In this document: positions 24,560 to 32,965 of the stretch, piece after piece | Layout of the letters: each line of letters opens with the position of its first letter | Position numbering within the stretch: position 1 is the stretch's first letter | Assembly: GCA_949295065.1 (NCBI GenBank) | Contig: CASFJQ010000027.1 | Location: 1-36,903 of the forward strand | Length of the DNA stretch: 36,903 nucleotides | DNA from: an uncultured Parabacteroides sp. | GTDB lineage: Bacteria; Bacteroidota; Bacteroidia; Bacteroidales; Tannerellaceae | Direction: 5' to 3' | Made by a program: the position numbers and the translations under genes | Notes under the pieces: generated by a model | Databases searched by the model: none | What the model saw: the letters and a program-made list of their open reading frames with translations, nothing else | Told to the model about the DNA's origin: nothing

Positions 24560-26443
24560 ATGCCCACAAATTATAATGACGAAGACATAAAAACCCTGGA
24601 TTGGATGGAGCATATCCGTCGCAGACCGGGTATGTATATCGGCAAGCTTGGTGACGGAAGTTATGCCGACGATGGAATCTATGTACTGTTAAAAGAAGTA
24701 CTGGATAACTCTATCGACGAATACATGATGGGCTTCGGTAAAACTATTGAGGTTACAGTCGAAGAAGGCACTGTTGCTGTCAGAGATTACGGACGAGGTG
24801 TTCCTCTTGGTAAAGTAGTCGATGTATCAAGCAAAATGAATACAGGTGCAAAATACGACAGTAAAGCTTTCAAGAAATCAGTAGGTCTTAATGGTGTGGG
24901 CATTAAGGCTGTCAATGCTTTAAGCAGTTATTTCCTGATTTCAAGCTATAGAGATGGTGAATGCAAAAGGGTTGAATACAGTAAGGCTATAATAACTGAG
25001 GAATCTGAAATAACTCCAACTGATGAACCTAACGGAACATCGGTATTCTTCATTCCGGACAAAGATATTTTCAAAGACTATCATTATAAGGAATCATATA
25101 TAGAAAATCTATTGAAGAATTATGTATTCCTTAACTCAGGGCTTACTATCATATATAATGGTAGAAAATTCTTCTCCCGACATGGACTGGTTGACTTGCT
25201 GAGTGAATATATGACAACTGACCCACTTTATACTCCTATTCATCTTAAAGGAGAAGACATTGAAGTGGTAATAACTCATAGTAATCAGTATGGCGAGGAA
25301 TATTATTCTTTTGTTAACGGACAATATACGACTCAAGGAGGTACTCACCTTTCTGCTTTCAAGGAAGCTATCGGGCGAGTTATAAAAGAATATTACAATA
25401 AAAACTTCGACTATTCTGATATACGTGCCGGCATAGTTGCTGCAATCAGCATAAAGGTTGAAGAACCTGTGTTTGAAAGCCAGACAAAAACAAAGCTTGG
25501 CTCAAAAGATATGGGTCCGGAAGGTCCTACTGTTTCTAAGTTCATAAACGATTTCATCAAAAAAGAACTCGATAACTTTCTTCATAAGAATCTGGATATA
25601 TCGGACGCTATGCTCCGTAAAATACTTGAATCAGAGAAAGAGAGGAAAGCTATTGCCGGAGTAACAAAACTTGCGCGAGAAAGAGCCAAAAAGGCAAATC
25701 TGCATAATAAGAAATTAAGAGATTGCCGTATTCACCTGAATGATGCGCGCGGAGACCAAAGAGAAGACAGTTGTATTTTCATAACCGAGGGAGATTCTGC
25801 AAGCGGTTCTATCACTAAAAGCCGCGACCCAAACTTCCAGGCTGTTTTCAGCTTGCGAGGTAAACCTTTGAACAGTTACGGACTTACAAAGAAAATCGTA
25901 TATGAAAACGAAGAGTTCAATCTTCTTCAGGCAGCTCTGAACATAGAAGACGGACTTGACGGACTAAGATACAATAAGGTTATTATTGCAACTGATGCCG
26001 ATGTTGACGGTATGCATATACGTTTGCTGCTTATAACATTTTTCCTTCAGTTCTTCCCGGACCTGATAAAAGGTAATCATGTTTATATTCTGCAAACGCC
26101 TCTTTTCAGAGTGAGAAACAAACAGAAAACTATTTATTGTTATAGTGAAGAAGAACGTATAGCTGCGATTAATTCTTTAGGAAAGAATCCGGAAATCACA
26201 CGATTCAAAGGTCTTGGAGAAATCTCGCCCGACGAATTCCGCCATTTTATCGGAAAAGATATACGCCTGGATCAGGTAACAATGAAAAAGGAAGATGCTG
26301 TAAAAGAAATGCTGGAATTCTATATGGGCAAAAACACTATGGAAAGACAGAATTTCATTATAGACAATCTTGTTATCGAAGAAGATATTATCTCAGACAA
26401 GAATTCCGGGAATAAGGAGTTAAGTAGTCAAGGAGTTAAGTAG
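24560..26443 (+). CDS. parE: DNA topoisomerase IV subunit B (ParE)
   Basis: This 627-residue GHKL ATPase subunit of the decatenating type IIA topoisomerase pairs with ParC. It has [16 protein letters not shown], the N-box [11 protein letters not shown] (about 46-56), DYGRGVPLG, and the ATP lid [14 protein letters not shown]. The transducer lysine lies in [12 protein letters not shown] and the TOPRIM motifs are [10 protein letters not shown] (about 408) and [12 protein letters not shown]. The QTKTKLG form and length near 630 favour ParE over GyrB in Bacteroidota. The gene order parE-coaD-S41 peptidase is familiar in this phylum. The final residues KELSSQGVK are translated from the following repeat element, so the C-terminus looks altered. 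Confidence 0.93.
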   Translation: MPTNYNDEDIKTLDWMEHIRRRPGMYIGKLGDGSYADDGIYVLLKEVLDNSIDEYMMGFGKTIEVTVEEGTVAVRDYGRGVPLGKVVDVSSKMNTGAKYDSKAFKKSVGLNGVGIKAVNALSSYFLISSYRDGECKRVEYSKAIITEESEITPTDEPNGTSVFFIPDKDIFKDYHYKESYIENLLKNYVFLNSGLTIIYNGRKFFSRHGLVDLLSEYMTTDPLYTPIHLKGEDIEVVITHSNQYGEEYYSFVNGQYTTQGGTHLSAFKEAIGRVIKEYYNKNFDYSDIRAGIVAAISIKVEEPVFESQTKTKLGSKDMGPEGPTVSKFINDFIKKELDNFLHKNLDISDAMLRKILESEKERKAIAGVTKLARERAKKANLHNKKLRDCRIHLNDARGDQREDSCIFITEGDSASGSITKSRDPNFQAVFSLRGKPLNSYGLTKKIVYENEEFNLLQAALNIEDGLDGLRYNKVIIATDADVDGMHIRLLLITFFLQFFPDLIKGNHVYILQTPLFRVRNKQKTIYCYSEEERIAAINSLGKNPEITRFKGLGEISPDEFRHFIGKDIRLDQVTMKKEDAVKEMLEFYMGKNTMERQNFIIDNLVIEEDIISDKNSGNKELSSQGVK

Positions 26444-26531
26444 TCAAGGAGTTTATATACTAATATCCTTGTCAACTCGTAAACTTGTCAACTAATAAAC
26501 TTAAAAACTCAAAAACTTAAAAACTCAAAAC
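26416..26531 (+). repeat. 8-bp-phased start-codon repeat, copy 3 (before coaD, overlaps the parE end)
   Basis: An upstream arm of AGTTAAGT / AGTCAAGG units (twice each) is followed by the core TTATATACTAATATC. After it come CTTGTCAA, CTCGTAAA, CTTGTCAA, CTAATAAA, CTTAAAAA, CTCAAAAA, CTTAAAAA and CTCAAAAC, then ATG of coaD. The upstream arm is complementary to the CTTGTCAA units with mismatches. The stop codon of parE lies inside the arm. Confidence 0.85.
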
Positions 26532-26984
26532 ATGTCCACCATACTATTTCCCGGCTCCTTCGACCCATTTACAGTTGGTCACCAATCACTGGTTGAAAGA
26601 GCTTTATCAATAGGTGATAAAGTTATAATAGCTATAGGTATTAATGAAAACAAAAAATGTTGTTTTTCTCTTGAAGAAAGAATTAACACAATAAAATCTT
26701 TATACGAAGGTGATTCAAGAGTGGAAGTAGTTGCTTACAATAATCTTACAACAGATTTTGCAAAGGAATGTAATGCGTCATACATTTTAAGAGGTATACG
26801 CTCTATTATTGACTTTGAATATGAGAAAAATATTGCTGACGTAAACCGATCAATATCAGGAATTGAAACAATATTTTTGTTGTCAAAACCTGAATATGCT
26901 CATATCAGTTCTAGTGTAGTCAGAGAATTGCTGCATTTCGGGAAAGATGTATCTAATTTCCTTCCATTCCCTAAAAAAGGATAG
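26532..26984 (+). CDS. coaD: Pantetheine-phosphate adenylyltransferase (CoaD)
   Basis: This 150-residue nucleotidyltransferase transfers AMP from ATP to 4'-phosphopantetheine, making dephospho-CoA, the penultimate step of coenzyme A synthesis. The N-terminal loop PGSFDPFTVGHQSLVERAL holds the family's T-x-G-H variant of the HxGH motif (residues 14-17). RGIRSIIDFEYEKNIADVNR (about 85-105) is the phosphopantetheine and adenine region, and HISSSVVREL near residue 125 is the second signature (ISSTxVR-like). It ends LPFPKKG. It is flanked on both sides by start-codon repeats, as are its neighbours. Confidence 0.96.
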   Translation: MSTILFPGSFDPFTVGHQSLVERALSIGDKVIIAIGINENKKCCFSLEERINTIKSLYEGDSRVEVVAYNNLTTDFAKECNASYILRGIRSIIDFEYEKNIADVNRSISGIETIFLLSKPEYAHISSSVVRELLHFGKDVSNFLPFPKKG

Positions 26985-26991
26985 AAGAAAA

Positions 26992-27042
26992 CCTTGTCAA
27001 CTCGTCAACTAACTTAAAAACTCAAAAACTTAAAAACTCAAA
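26992..27042 (+). repeat. 8-bp-phased start-codon repeat, copy 4 (before the S41 peptidase)
   Basis: The sequence reads CCTTGTCAA, CTCGTCAA, CTAACTTAAAAA, CTCAAAAA, CTTAAAAA, CTCAAA and then ATG. The phase is kept except for one 12-base unit, which looks like a fused or half-deleted pair. Confidence 0.85.
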
Positions 27043-28638
27043 ATGAAACATCTACTGCTTACTTTGTTAATTATAAATTCAATCTTCTCTGTGTCAGCTC
27101 AAAATTCCACACAGATGAATGCCAAGAAACTCCAACTAGCATTATATGCTATCGAGAATCTTTATGTTGATAAAACCGACGAAAGCAAACTTGTTGAAGA
27201 TGCCATTGTAGGTATGTTGGATAAATTAGATCCTCACTCTACATATACAGATCCTGAAGAAACTAAAGAAATGACAACTCCTTTGGTTGGTAATTTTGAC
27301 GGTATAGGTATTCAGTTCAATATGCTTACTGATACGGTCTATGTAATTCAGGTAATTCCTGGCGGTCCGTCGGAAAAAGTCGGGATTATGGCCGGAGACA
27401 GAATTGTTGAAGTTAACGACACTGTAATAGCCGGAGTCAAGATGAAAACCAGCGAGATTATGAAGCGTCTCCGTGGTCCAAGAAGTTCTGAAGTAAATGT
27501 AAAAGTAAAACGTAGAAACCAGAATGAATTAATATCATTCAAAATCACCAGAGGCAAAATTCCTGTTCACAGTCTTGATGCCGCATATATGGCAGATAAA
27601 TCAACAGGATACATCAAACTGAACAGATTCGCTGCATCTTCTTCAAGTGAAATTGAAGAAGCAATGATAAAACTAAAGAAAAAAGGTATGAAAAACCTTA
27701 TCCTGGACTTACAGGGAAATGGCGGCGGTTATCTTAATATTGCCATCGAACTTGCAGACCAGTTCCTAAGTAAAAAGAAATTGATTGTTTATACTGAAGG
27801 ACTAAGACAAAAAAGAGAAGAAGCCAAAGCTACATATCGTGGCGAATTGGAAGACGGCAAATTAATCATTCTTGTTGACGAGTCTTCAGCTAGTGCCAGC
27901 GAAATTCTTGCAGGAGCAATACAAGACTGGGATAGAGGTGTTATTGTCGGAAGAAGAACTTTCGGAAAAGGTTTGGTTCAAAAGCCTATTCCTCTGCCAG
28001 ACGGCTCGATGATAAGACTTACTGTTGCCAGATATTACACACCGACAGGCAGATGTATCCAGAAACATTACGAAAGCGGTAAACAGGATGAATACGACCG
28101 TGATTTGATTAACCGTTATAACAAAGGTGAACTTCTGAGTGCCGACAGCATCCATTTCCCGGATTCTATGAAGTTCAACACATTGGAGACTAATCGTATT
28201 GTTTATGGCGGCGGAGGTATTATGCCTGATGTTTTTATTCCGGTAGATACTACGAAATATACAATGTATCATCGCAAAGTTGTAGCAAGCGGTGTCATAA
28301 ACCGTGCTGCAATGAACTATGAAGACAAATATCGCGACAAGCTCAAAAAAGAATATAAGAAATTCTCAAAGTATAATGAAGAGTTTGAAGTTGGAGAAGA
28401 AATTCTTCAGGATATGAAATCTATGGCTGAAAAAGAAAAAATAGAATTCAAGGAAGAAGAATACAACAAATCTCTCGCTCTTATCAAATTACAGATAAAA
28501 GCTCTTATTGCACGCGATTTATATGATATGACTGAATATTTCCAGATAATCAACAATGCAAGCGACAGTTATAATGAAGCATTGAAAATTATCAATGATG
28601 ATGAAATCTATAATAGGATTTTGGGAAGAGGGAAATAG
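27043..28638 (+). CDS. S41-family C-terminal processing peptidase (PDZ protease)
   Basis: This 531-residue exported protease has a signal peptide ending SVSAQ (about residue 20). It has the family domain around YVDKTDESKLVEDAIVGMLDKLDPHSTY and a PDZ domain (about 85-170, GIGIQFNMLTDTVYVIQVIPGGPSEKVGIMAGDRIVEVN). In the S41 catalytic core the nucleophile is Ser284 in SSASASEILAGAIQDW and the base is Lys309 in RRTFGKGLVQ. Their 25-residue spacing matches the Ser/Lys dyad of CtpA. A long helical tail (about 430-531) is usual in Bacteroidota members. The gene lies in the parE-coaD cluster. The substrate is unknown; family members process or degrade envelope proteins. Confidence 0.94.
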   Translation: MKHLLLTLLIINSIFSVSAQNSTQMNAKKLQLALYAIENLYVDKTDESKLVEDAIVGMLDKLDPHSTYTDPEETKEMTTPLVGNFDGIGIQFNMLTDTVYVIQVIPGGPSEKVGIMAGDRIVEVNDTVIAGVKMKTSEIMKRLRGPRSSEVNVKVKRRNQNELISFKITRGKIPVHSLDAAYMADKSTGYIKLNRFAASSSSEIEEAMIKLKKKGMKNLILDLQGNGGGYLNIAIELADQFLSKKKLIVYTEGLRQKREEAKATYRGELEDGKLIILVDESSASASEILAGAIQDWDRGVIVGRRTFGKGLVQKPIPLPDGSMIRLTVARYYTPTGRCIQKHYESGKQDEYDRDLINRYNKGELLSADSIHFPDSMKFNTLETNRIVYGGGGIMPDVFIPVDTTKYTMYHRKVVASGVINRAAMNYEDKYRDKLKKEYKKFSKYNEEFEVGEEILQDMKSMAEKEKIEFKEEEYNKSLALIKLQIKALIARDLYDMTEYFQIINNASDSYNEALKIINDDEIYNRILGRGK

Positions 28639-28645
28639 ATACAGT

Positions 28646-28785
28646 AGTTGAGGAGTCAAGAAGTTAAGGAGTTAAGAAGTCAAGAAGGAATATCTTATTT
28701 CCTGTTGCCTTGTTAACTTGTCAACTCGTCCTCTTGTCCCCTCATCAACTCAAAAACTTATAAACTAATAAACTCAAAAACTCAA
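28646..28785 (+). repeat. 8-bp-phased start-codon repeat, copy 5 (before the first chromate transporter half)
   Basis: The upstream arm is AGTTGAGG, AGTCAAGA, AGTTAAGG, AGTTAAGA, AGTCAAGA. The core is GAATATCTTATTTCCTGTTG. The downstream units are CTTGTTAA, CTTGTCAA, CTCGTCCT, CTTGTCCC, CTCATCAA, CTCAAAAA, CTTATAAA, CTAATAAA, CTCAAAAA and CTCAA, then ATG. This is the longest plus-strand copy and shows all modules. Confidence 0.85.
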
Positions 28786-29310
28786 ATGTACTGGACCCTA
28801 TTTATCACCTTTATGCGTATTGGTATGTTTACCATCGGTGGTGGATATGCCATGCTTCCGTTAATACAGCGTGAAGTAGTGGACAGAGGCTGGATGACAA
28901 AGCAAGATTTCATAGATGTATTTGCAGTCACACAATCCCTGCCTGGTATCTTTGCAGTCAATATTTCCATATTTGTCGGATACAGACTAAAAAAAACAAA
29001 AGGAGCTATTTGCTGTGCATTAGGAACAATTCTTCCATCATTTCTAATCATTCTGGCAATTGCAATGTTTTTTACACAGGTAAAAGATAACGAATGGGTA
29101 GAAAAAGCTTTCAAAGGTCTGCGTCCCGCAGTTGTAGCATTGATAGTTGTTCCTTGTATCACCACAGCTCGTTCAATAAAGCTTTCATATAAACAGTTGA
29201 TAATTCCTATCGGCGCAGCATTACTAATTTGGCTCGGAGGAATATCACCGGCATGGATAATTATTGCTGCAATTGCAGGAGGAATTATTAATTGGAAAAT
29301 GAGAAGTTGA
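28786..29310 (+). CDS. Chromate transporter family protein, half 1 (short-chain CHR)
   Basis: This 174-residue membrane protein is one half of a chromate-resistance (ChrA) type transporter. The family signature occurs near the start: FMRIGMFTIGGGYAMLPLIQREVVDRGWM, then DVFAVTQSLPGIFAVNISIFVGYRL. Four or five membrane segments follow. Short CHR proteins work as heterodimers of adjacent genes, and the partner is the next gene. The actual ion may be chromate, sulfate or something else. It has its own start-codon repeat, as does the partner. Confidence 0.92.
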   Translation: MYWTLFITFMRIGMFTIGGGYAMLPLIQREVVDRGWMTKQDFIDVFAVTQSLPGIFAVNISIFVGYRLKKTKGAICCALGTILPSFLIILAIAMFFTQVKDNEWVEKAFKGLRPAVVALIVVPCITTARSIKLSYKQLIIPIGAALLIWLGGISPAWIIIAAIAGGIINWKMRS

Positions 29311-29322
29311 AAATAAAATCAT

Positions 29323-29380
29323 CCTTGTCAACTCGTCAACTAATAAACTTAAAAACTCAAAAACTAAAAAACTCACAACC
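29323..29380 (+). repeat. 8-bp-phased start-codon repeat, copy 6 (before the second chromate transporter half)
   Basis: The sequence reads CCTTGTCAA, CTCGTCAA, CTAATAAA, CTTAAAAA, CTCAAAAA, CTAAAAAA, CTCACAACC and then ATG. It lies in the 70-base gap between two genes whose products must assemble together, so it probably governs translation of the second half. Confidence 0.85.
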
Positions 29381-29932
29381 ATGATTTGGCTCCAACTATT
29401 ATACGTCTACCTCAAAATTGGTATCCTGGGATTCGGCGGCGGATACGCAATGCTTTCTTTGATTCAAGCAGATGTTGTGGACCGTTATGGATGGATATCT
29501 TTACAGGAATTCACCGACATTGTTGCAATCTCACAAATGACACCGGGACCAATTGGGATAAACAGCGCTACATATATAGGCTATACAGCCATACATAATG
29601 CAGGATATTCTCCTGCAGTCAGCATACTAGGTTCTTGCCTTACAACATTTGCGGTCTGTCTGCCGTCTTTTCTTCTTGTACTTGGCATTTCGTATGCTTT
29701 TGCAAAGTTCAAAAACAACAAATATGTGGAAGCAGCATTTACAGGTCTTCGTCCGGTGACTGTCGGATTGATTGCTGCCGCAGCCTTGTTACTTATGAAT
29801 CACGAGAACTTTATAGACTATAAAAGCGGCCTTATATTCTTAGCCGCCTTTATTCTGACATGGAAATTCAAAGTTCATCCTATTCTGATGATTCTTCTTG
29901 CCGGAGTTGCAGGAATCTTGCTTTATTGGTGA
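29381..29932 (+). CDS. Chromate transporter family protein, half 2 (short-chain CHR)
   Basis: This 183-residue partner of the preceding gene has the matching signature YLKIGILGFGGGYAMLSLIQADVVDRYGWIS and the ISQMTPGPIGINSATYIGYTA element characteristic of the second CHR half (QxTPGP). Five or six membrane helices are predicted. It follows the first half by 70 bases, which hold a start-codon repeat. It ends 6 bases before the end of a convergent minus-strand gene. Confidence 0.92.
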   Translation: MIWLQLLYVYLKIGILGFGGGYAMLSLIQADVVDRYGWISLQEFTDIVAISQMTPGPIGINSATYIGYTAIHNAGYSPAVSILGSCLTTFAVCLPSFLLVLGISYAFAKFKNNKYVEAAFTGLRPVTVGLIAAAALLLMNHENFIDYKSGLIFLAAFILTWKFKVHPILMILLAGVAGILLYW

Positions 29933-29938
29933 TGCCAA

Positions 29939-30241
29939 TTACAATGCACAAGTTCCTTCTCCACAATAATCAGCACTTGGAGAGCCATTATATTCAGGAT
30001 GCCGTTTCAACCAAACAACGGCATATGAACATGTGGCTATTACTTTAAGATTTTGGGCAACAGCATAATCATATGCAGTTTTCACCAAGGCAGCGGCAAC
30101 TCCTCTACCACCTATTTCCTGAGGAACTACAGTATGGCGGATATCCAAACCTCCGTCATGCAAAGTGTAGTCAACATATGCTTTGCAACCATCCACTTCG
30201 GCTACAAAGCGTTGTCTGTTTGTGTCGTGGACTATAAACAT
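29939..30241 (-). CDS. Small GNAT-like N-acetyltransferase (YjdJ/NATD1 type)
   Basis: This 100-residue protein consists of the minimal Gcn5-related fold of the NATD1/YjdJ family: RFVAEVDGCKAYVDYTLHDGGLDIRHTVVPQEIGGRGVAAALVKTAYDYA, with the acetyl-CoA loop Q-E-I-G-G-R-G-V-A. The usual end, AVVWLKRHPEY, is followed here by a short tail with two cysteines (DYCGEGTCAL). The substrate is unknown. The ATG at 30241 is preceded by a start-codon repeat on the minus strand. It lies downstream of the NtrC-type kinase gene, same strand, 88 bases away. Confidence 0.88.
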   Translation of the reverse strand: MFIVHDTNRQRFVAEVDGCKAYVDYTLHDGGLDIRHTVVPQEIGGRGVAAALVKTAYDYAVAQNLKVIATCSYAVVWLKRHPEYNGSPSADYCGEGTCAL

Positions 30242-30314
30242 AGATTTAAGTTTTAAGTTTGTTAGTTTTTAAGTTTATCAGTTGACGAAGGAACAAGTTG
30301 ACAAGTTAACGAGG
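30242..30314 (-). repeat. 8-bp-phased start-codon repeat, copy 7 (before the small GNAT gene)
   Basis: On the minus strand it reads TCGTTAAC, TTGTCAAC, TTGTTCCT, TCGTCAAC, TGATAAAC, TTAAAAAC, TAACAAAC, TTAAAACTTAAATCT and then ATG. The 8-bp phase holds through seven units. Confidence 0.8.
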
Positions 30315-30329
30315 AGAAAACTCTGCTTC

Positions 30330-31625
30330 TCAAAACATGATCCTGAACCTGGTCATACCATCCGCATAAGTTCTAAGTGAGAATGAACATCCATGCGCCT
30401 GCAAAACCTCACGTATAAATATCAATCCTATGCCCTGCCCATTAGGCTTGGTTGAAAAGAACGGAGTGAAAAGTTTTGTTGCAGTTTCCTTATCTATACC
30501 TTTACCGTCGTCTGTTATTTCAAGAGACAAAGGTTTGGAAGATGTACGCAATGTAATATTTCCATTTTCACCGATTGACTCAGCCGAATTCTTAACGATA
30601 TTTATAAGCACTTGCTCAAACAACACTCTGTCGAGCATCACATCCAGCATAGTTTCATCAGTATATATATTAATACAGATATTCCTTCCCGAACATATAT
30701 TCTCCATAAAAGGACGGTTGGAAAGGATTACACTATTCAAAGATTCCGGCTTCAACTGTGGTTCGGGTATTCGAACCACATCAGCAAAATTAGTAATAAA
30801 CTTGCTCATTCTCAAGCAGCGTTCAATAGAAACTTGAAGAACTTCGCAAACATCGTTCATATCTTCCATTCCTGAAAATGTTGACTCCAGAGTATCCAAC
30901 GTTGATATTATTCCTCCGGTTGTATTGTTCACTTCATGGGAAATCATACGGATAACTTTCTCATAAGCTTTACGTTCAACCATAAATACCTCGCGTGTCA
31001 TTTCCTCGATAAGATAGAATTCGCGTTTGAAACCTCTGTCAAGAAAAGAATAATGCGAACAACGGTAGATGTTGGCATCACCCAATCTCACCGTTGAAGT
31101 GCTGTCCAAAGGAATCTTCCTCATTTCCGATATCAGCATATTGTCCGCACCCTGAAAATTCTGTCCTTTCAATTCATTTTCATTAATATCTAGCAAACGC
31201 AGCGCAGCCTGATTCAGCGAATGTATCTTACCTTCCAAATCCAGAATGACAACACCCATCGGCGAAGCATTAATCAGCAAATCCAGAAAATGATTCTGCT
31301 CAAGCAAACGTAATCTTTCATTCTTAAGCTGGTCCATCATGCGGTTGAACACACTGACTATGCGGTCCGTATCCTTCTGCCCTACATATCCAAGACGCGA
31401 ACTGAAGTCCTGCTCATTCAGCAAATCCATACCATTTCCCAAGGTGTAAAGTGGTTTTATCACCCTCTGATAGAAATAATACAAATATCCGAAAAGCAAT
31501 AATGTCCATCCTTCCAGGACAAAGAATATCCATCCGGCATCCTCATATTTCCACAAACAGATGATAAGAGCAACAAGGACAGCCAGAAGAAACACAAATA
31601 TCAGGAATATATATTTCAGTCGCAT
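30330..31625 (-). CDS. Membrane sensor histidine kinase of an NtrC-type system
   Basis: This 431-residue kinase has two N-terminal membrane helices (about 4-24 and 32-52) with almost no periplasmic loop, and a HAMP-like segment (about 52-105). A PAS-like domain follows (about 112-215, with ASPMGVVILDLEGKIHSLNQAALRLL). Its H-box is MISHEVNNTTGGIISTL with His230. ATP-binding boxes include IVKNSAESIGENG, DDGKGID and FSTKPNGQGIGLIFIREVL. It overlaps the regulator gene by 10 bases, so the pair is translationally coupled. The lack of an external domain suggests an intracellular or membrane signal. It probably phosphorylates the adjacent sigma-54 activator. Confidence 0.92.
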   Translation of the reverse strand: MRLKYIFLIFVFLLAVLVALIICLWKYEDAGWIFFVLEGWTLLLFGYLYYFYQRVIKPLYTLGNGMDLLNEQDFSSRLGYVGQKDTDRIVSVFNRMMDQLKNERLRLLEQNHFLDLLINASPMGVVILDLEGKIHSLNQAALRLLDINENELKGQNFQGADNMLISEMRKIPLDSTSTVRLGDANIYRCSHYSFLDRGFKREFYLIEEMTREVFMVERKAYEKVIRMISHEVNNTTGGIISTLDTLESTFSGMEDMNDVCEVLQVSIERCLRMSKFITNFADVVRIPEPQLKPESLNSVILSNRPFMENICSGRNICINIYTDETMLDVMLDRVLFEQVLINIVKNSAESIGENGNITLRTSSKPLSLEITDDGKGIDKETATKLFTPFFSTKPNGQGIGLIFIREVLQAHGCSFSLRTYADGMTRFRIMF

Positions 31626-32965
31626 ATCTTTATTCCATATTTTTCAAGACGGCGGTACAAAGCTGAACGGCTTATGCCCAACGTCTCGGCAGCCTTCGAA
31701 AGATTGTTGCCATATTTGTCCAATGCCTGAAGAATCCTTTTCTTTTCCAGCTGCTCCAATGTCAGACCTTCAAAAGGTGTTCCGGAGAAAACATCGGCAG
31801 ACTGAACATTTCCGAAACGCTCCAAATCCGATGCTTCTATCCTTTGACGTCCCGATACAAGAAGAGTACGTTCCACCATGTTCTTCAATTCTCTGATATT
31901 ACCGGGGAACGGCAACTTCTGCAAATAAGACAATGCCTCCGGAGAAAATTCCGCAACCGGCTGTCCATTGCTTTCTGCCATCTTAGTCGCAAAATGACGC
32001 ACCAGCAACGGTATGTCCTCACGTCGTTCACGCAATGCCGGAAGATGAACCGTAATCAGATTTATCCTATAAAACAAATCTTCACGGAATGAATGTTCTC
32101 TCACCATATCCTGCAGGTCTTTGTTCGTAGCACTTACCACTCGGACATCAACCTTTCGCTGACGACTGTCGCCAAGCACCTCAAAAGTTTGCTCCTGCAG
32201 CACTCGAAGTAATTTTACCTGACACGACAAATCCAGTTCGCCAATCTCATCCAGGAAAATTGTTCCTTTATCGGCAAGTTCAAAACGTCCTACTCGGTCA
32301 ATATAAGCATCGGTAAAAGCTCCTTTCTTATGTCCGAACATCTCACTTTCGAATAAGCTCTGCGAAATTCCTCCAAGATTAACCTTAACAAAAGGTTTGT
32401 CGCCACGTTTACTGTTGCTGTGTATTGCTTCGGCTATCAATTCCTTTCCCGTACCGCTCTCTCCTGTAATCAAAACAGAAGCAGTTGTAGGAGCAATGCG
32501 CGCTACTGTATCAAGCACAGTCTTGATAGCCCAGCTCTTTCCTATTATCTTGTCGAAACAAGCAGGCGTATCATCTTCCTTCTCCTTGGTTTCGGGCGAT
32601 GTCAGCTCAAGCGCATTATTCACAGACTTAAGCAGCATCAGATTATTCCAAGGTTTAGTGACAAAATCAAAAGCTCCAGCCTGCATTCCCTGAACAGCAA
32701 GAGAAATCGAACCCCAAGCCGTCATCAATATCACAGGCAATTCCGGACACAGCGCCTTTACCTGACGGAGCAAATGTAAACCTTCCTCGCCAGTTGTAGT
32801 CAGCGAATAGTTCATATCCATCAGCACCAGACGGAAGTCCTTCTCACGAACAGCAGATATTGCTTCCTTTGGACTGCCCACAGCCACAGGAGTGTGTCCG
32901 GCTCGCTTCAAAAGGAAGGTCAAAGAAGAACGTACAACGGCATCATCGTCTATAATTAGTATCAT
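31616..32965 (-). CDS. Sigma-54-dependent response regulator (NtrC family)
   Basis: This 449-residue activator has a receiver domain (about 1-118, acidic Asp7, phospho-acceptor Asp50). The AAA+ domain has Walker A GESGTGKE (168-175), the sigma-54-contacting GAFTDA loop (215-220) and Walker B FLDE (237-240). A C-terminal Fis-type helix-turn-helix (LSKAAETLGISRSALYRRLEKYG) follows. I start it at ATG 32965 (MILIIDDDAVVRSS), where the receiver fold begins. A longer frame from 33049 exists but its 28 extra residues are just the translated repeat. It is co-directional with the kinase (10-base overlap) and the upstream TolC gene, whose promoter has a sigma-54 site and likely binding array. Confidence 0.95.
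   Translation of the reverse strand: MILIIDDDAVVRSSLTFLLKRAGHTPVAVGSPKEAISAVREKDFRLVLMDMNYSLTTTGEEGLHLLRQVKALCPELPVILMTAWGSISLAVQGMQAGAFDFVTKPWNNLMLLKSVNNALELTSPETKEKEDDTPACFDKIIGKSWAIKTVLDTVARIAPTTASVLITGESGTGKELIAEAIHSNSKRGDKPFVKVNLGGISQSLFESEMFGHKKGAFTDAYIDRVGRFELADKGTIFLDEIGELDLSCQVKLLRVLQEQTFEVLGDSRQRKVDVRVVSATNKDLQDMVREHSFREDLFYRINLITVHLPALRERREDIPLLVRHFATKMAESNGQPVAEFSPEALSYLQKLPFPGNIRELKNMVERTLLVSGRQRIEASDLERFGNVQSADVFSGTPFEGLTLEQLEKKRILQALDKYGNNLSKAAETLGISRSALYRRLEKYGIKICD

Noticed and set aside
29939-30256. Plus-strand open frames opposite the small GNAT gene
   Set aside because: They show no family features, while the minus-strand frame has a full acetyl-CoA loop and NATD1-type pattern.
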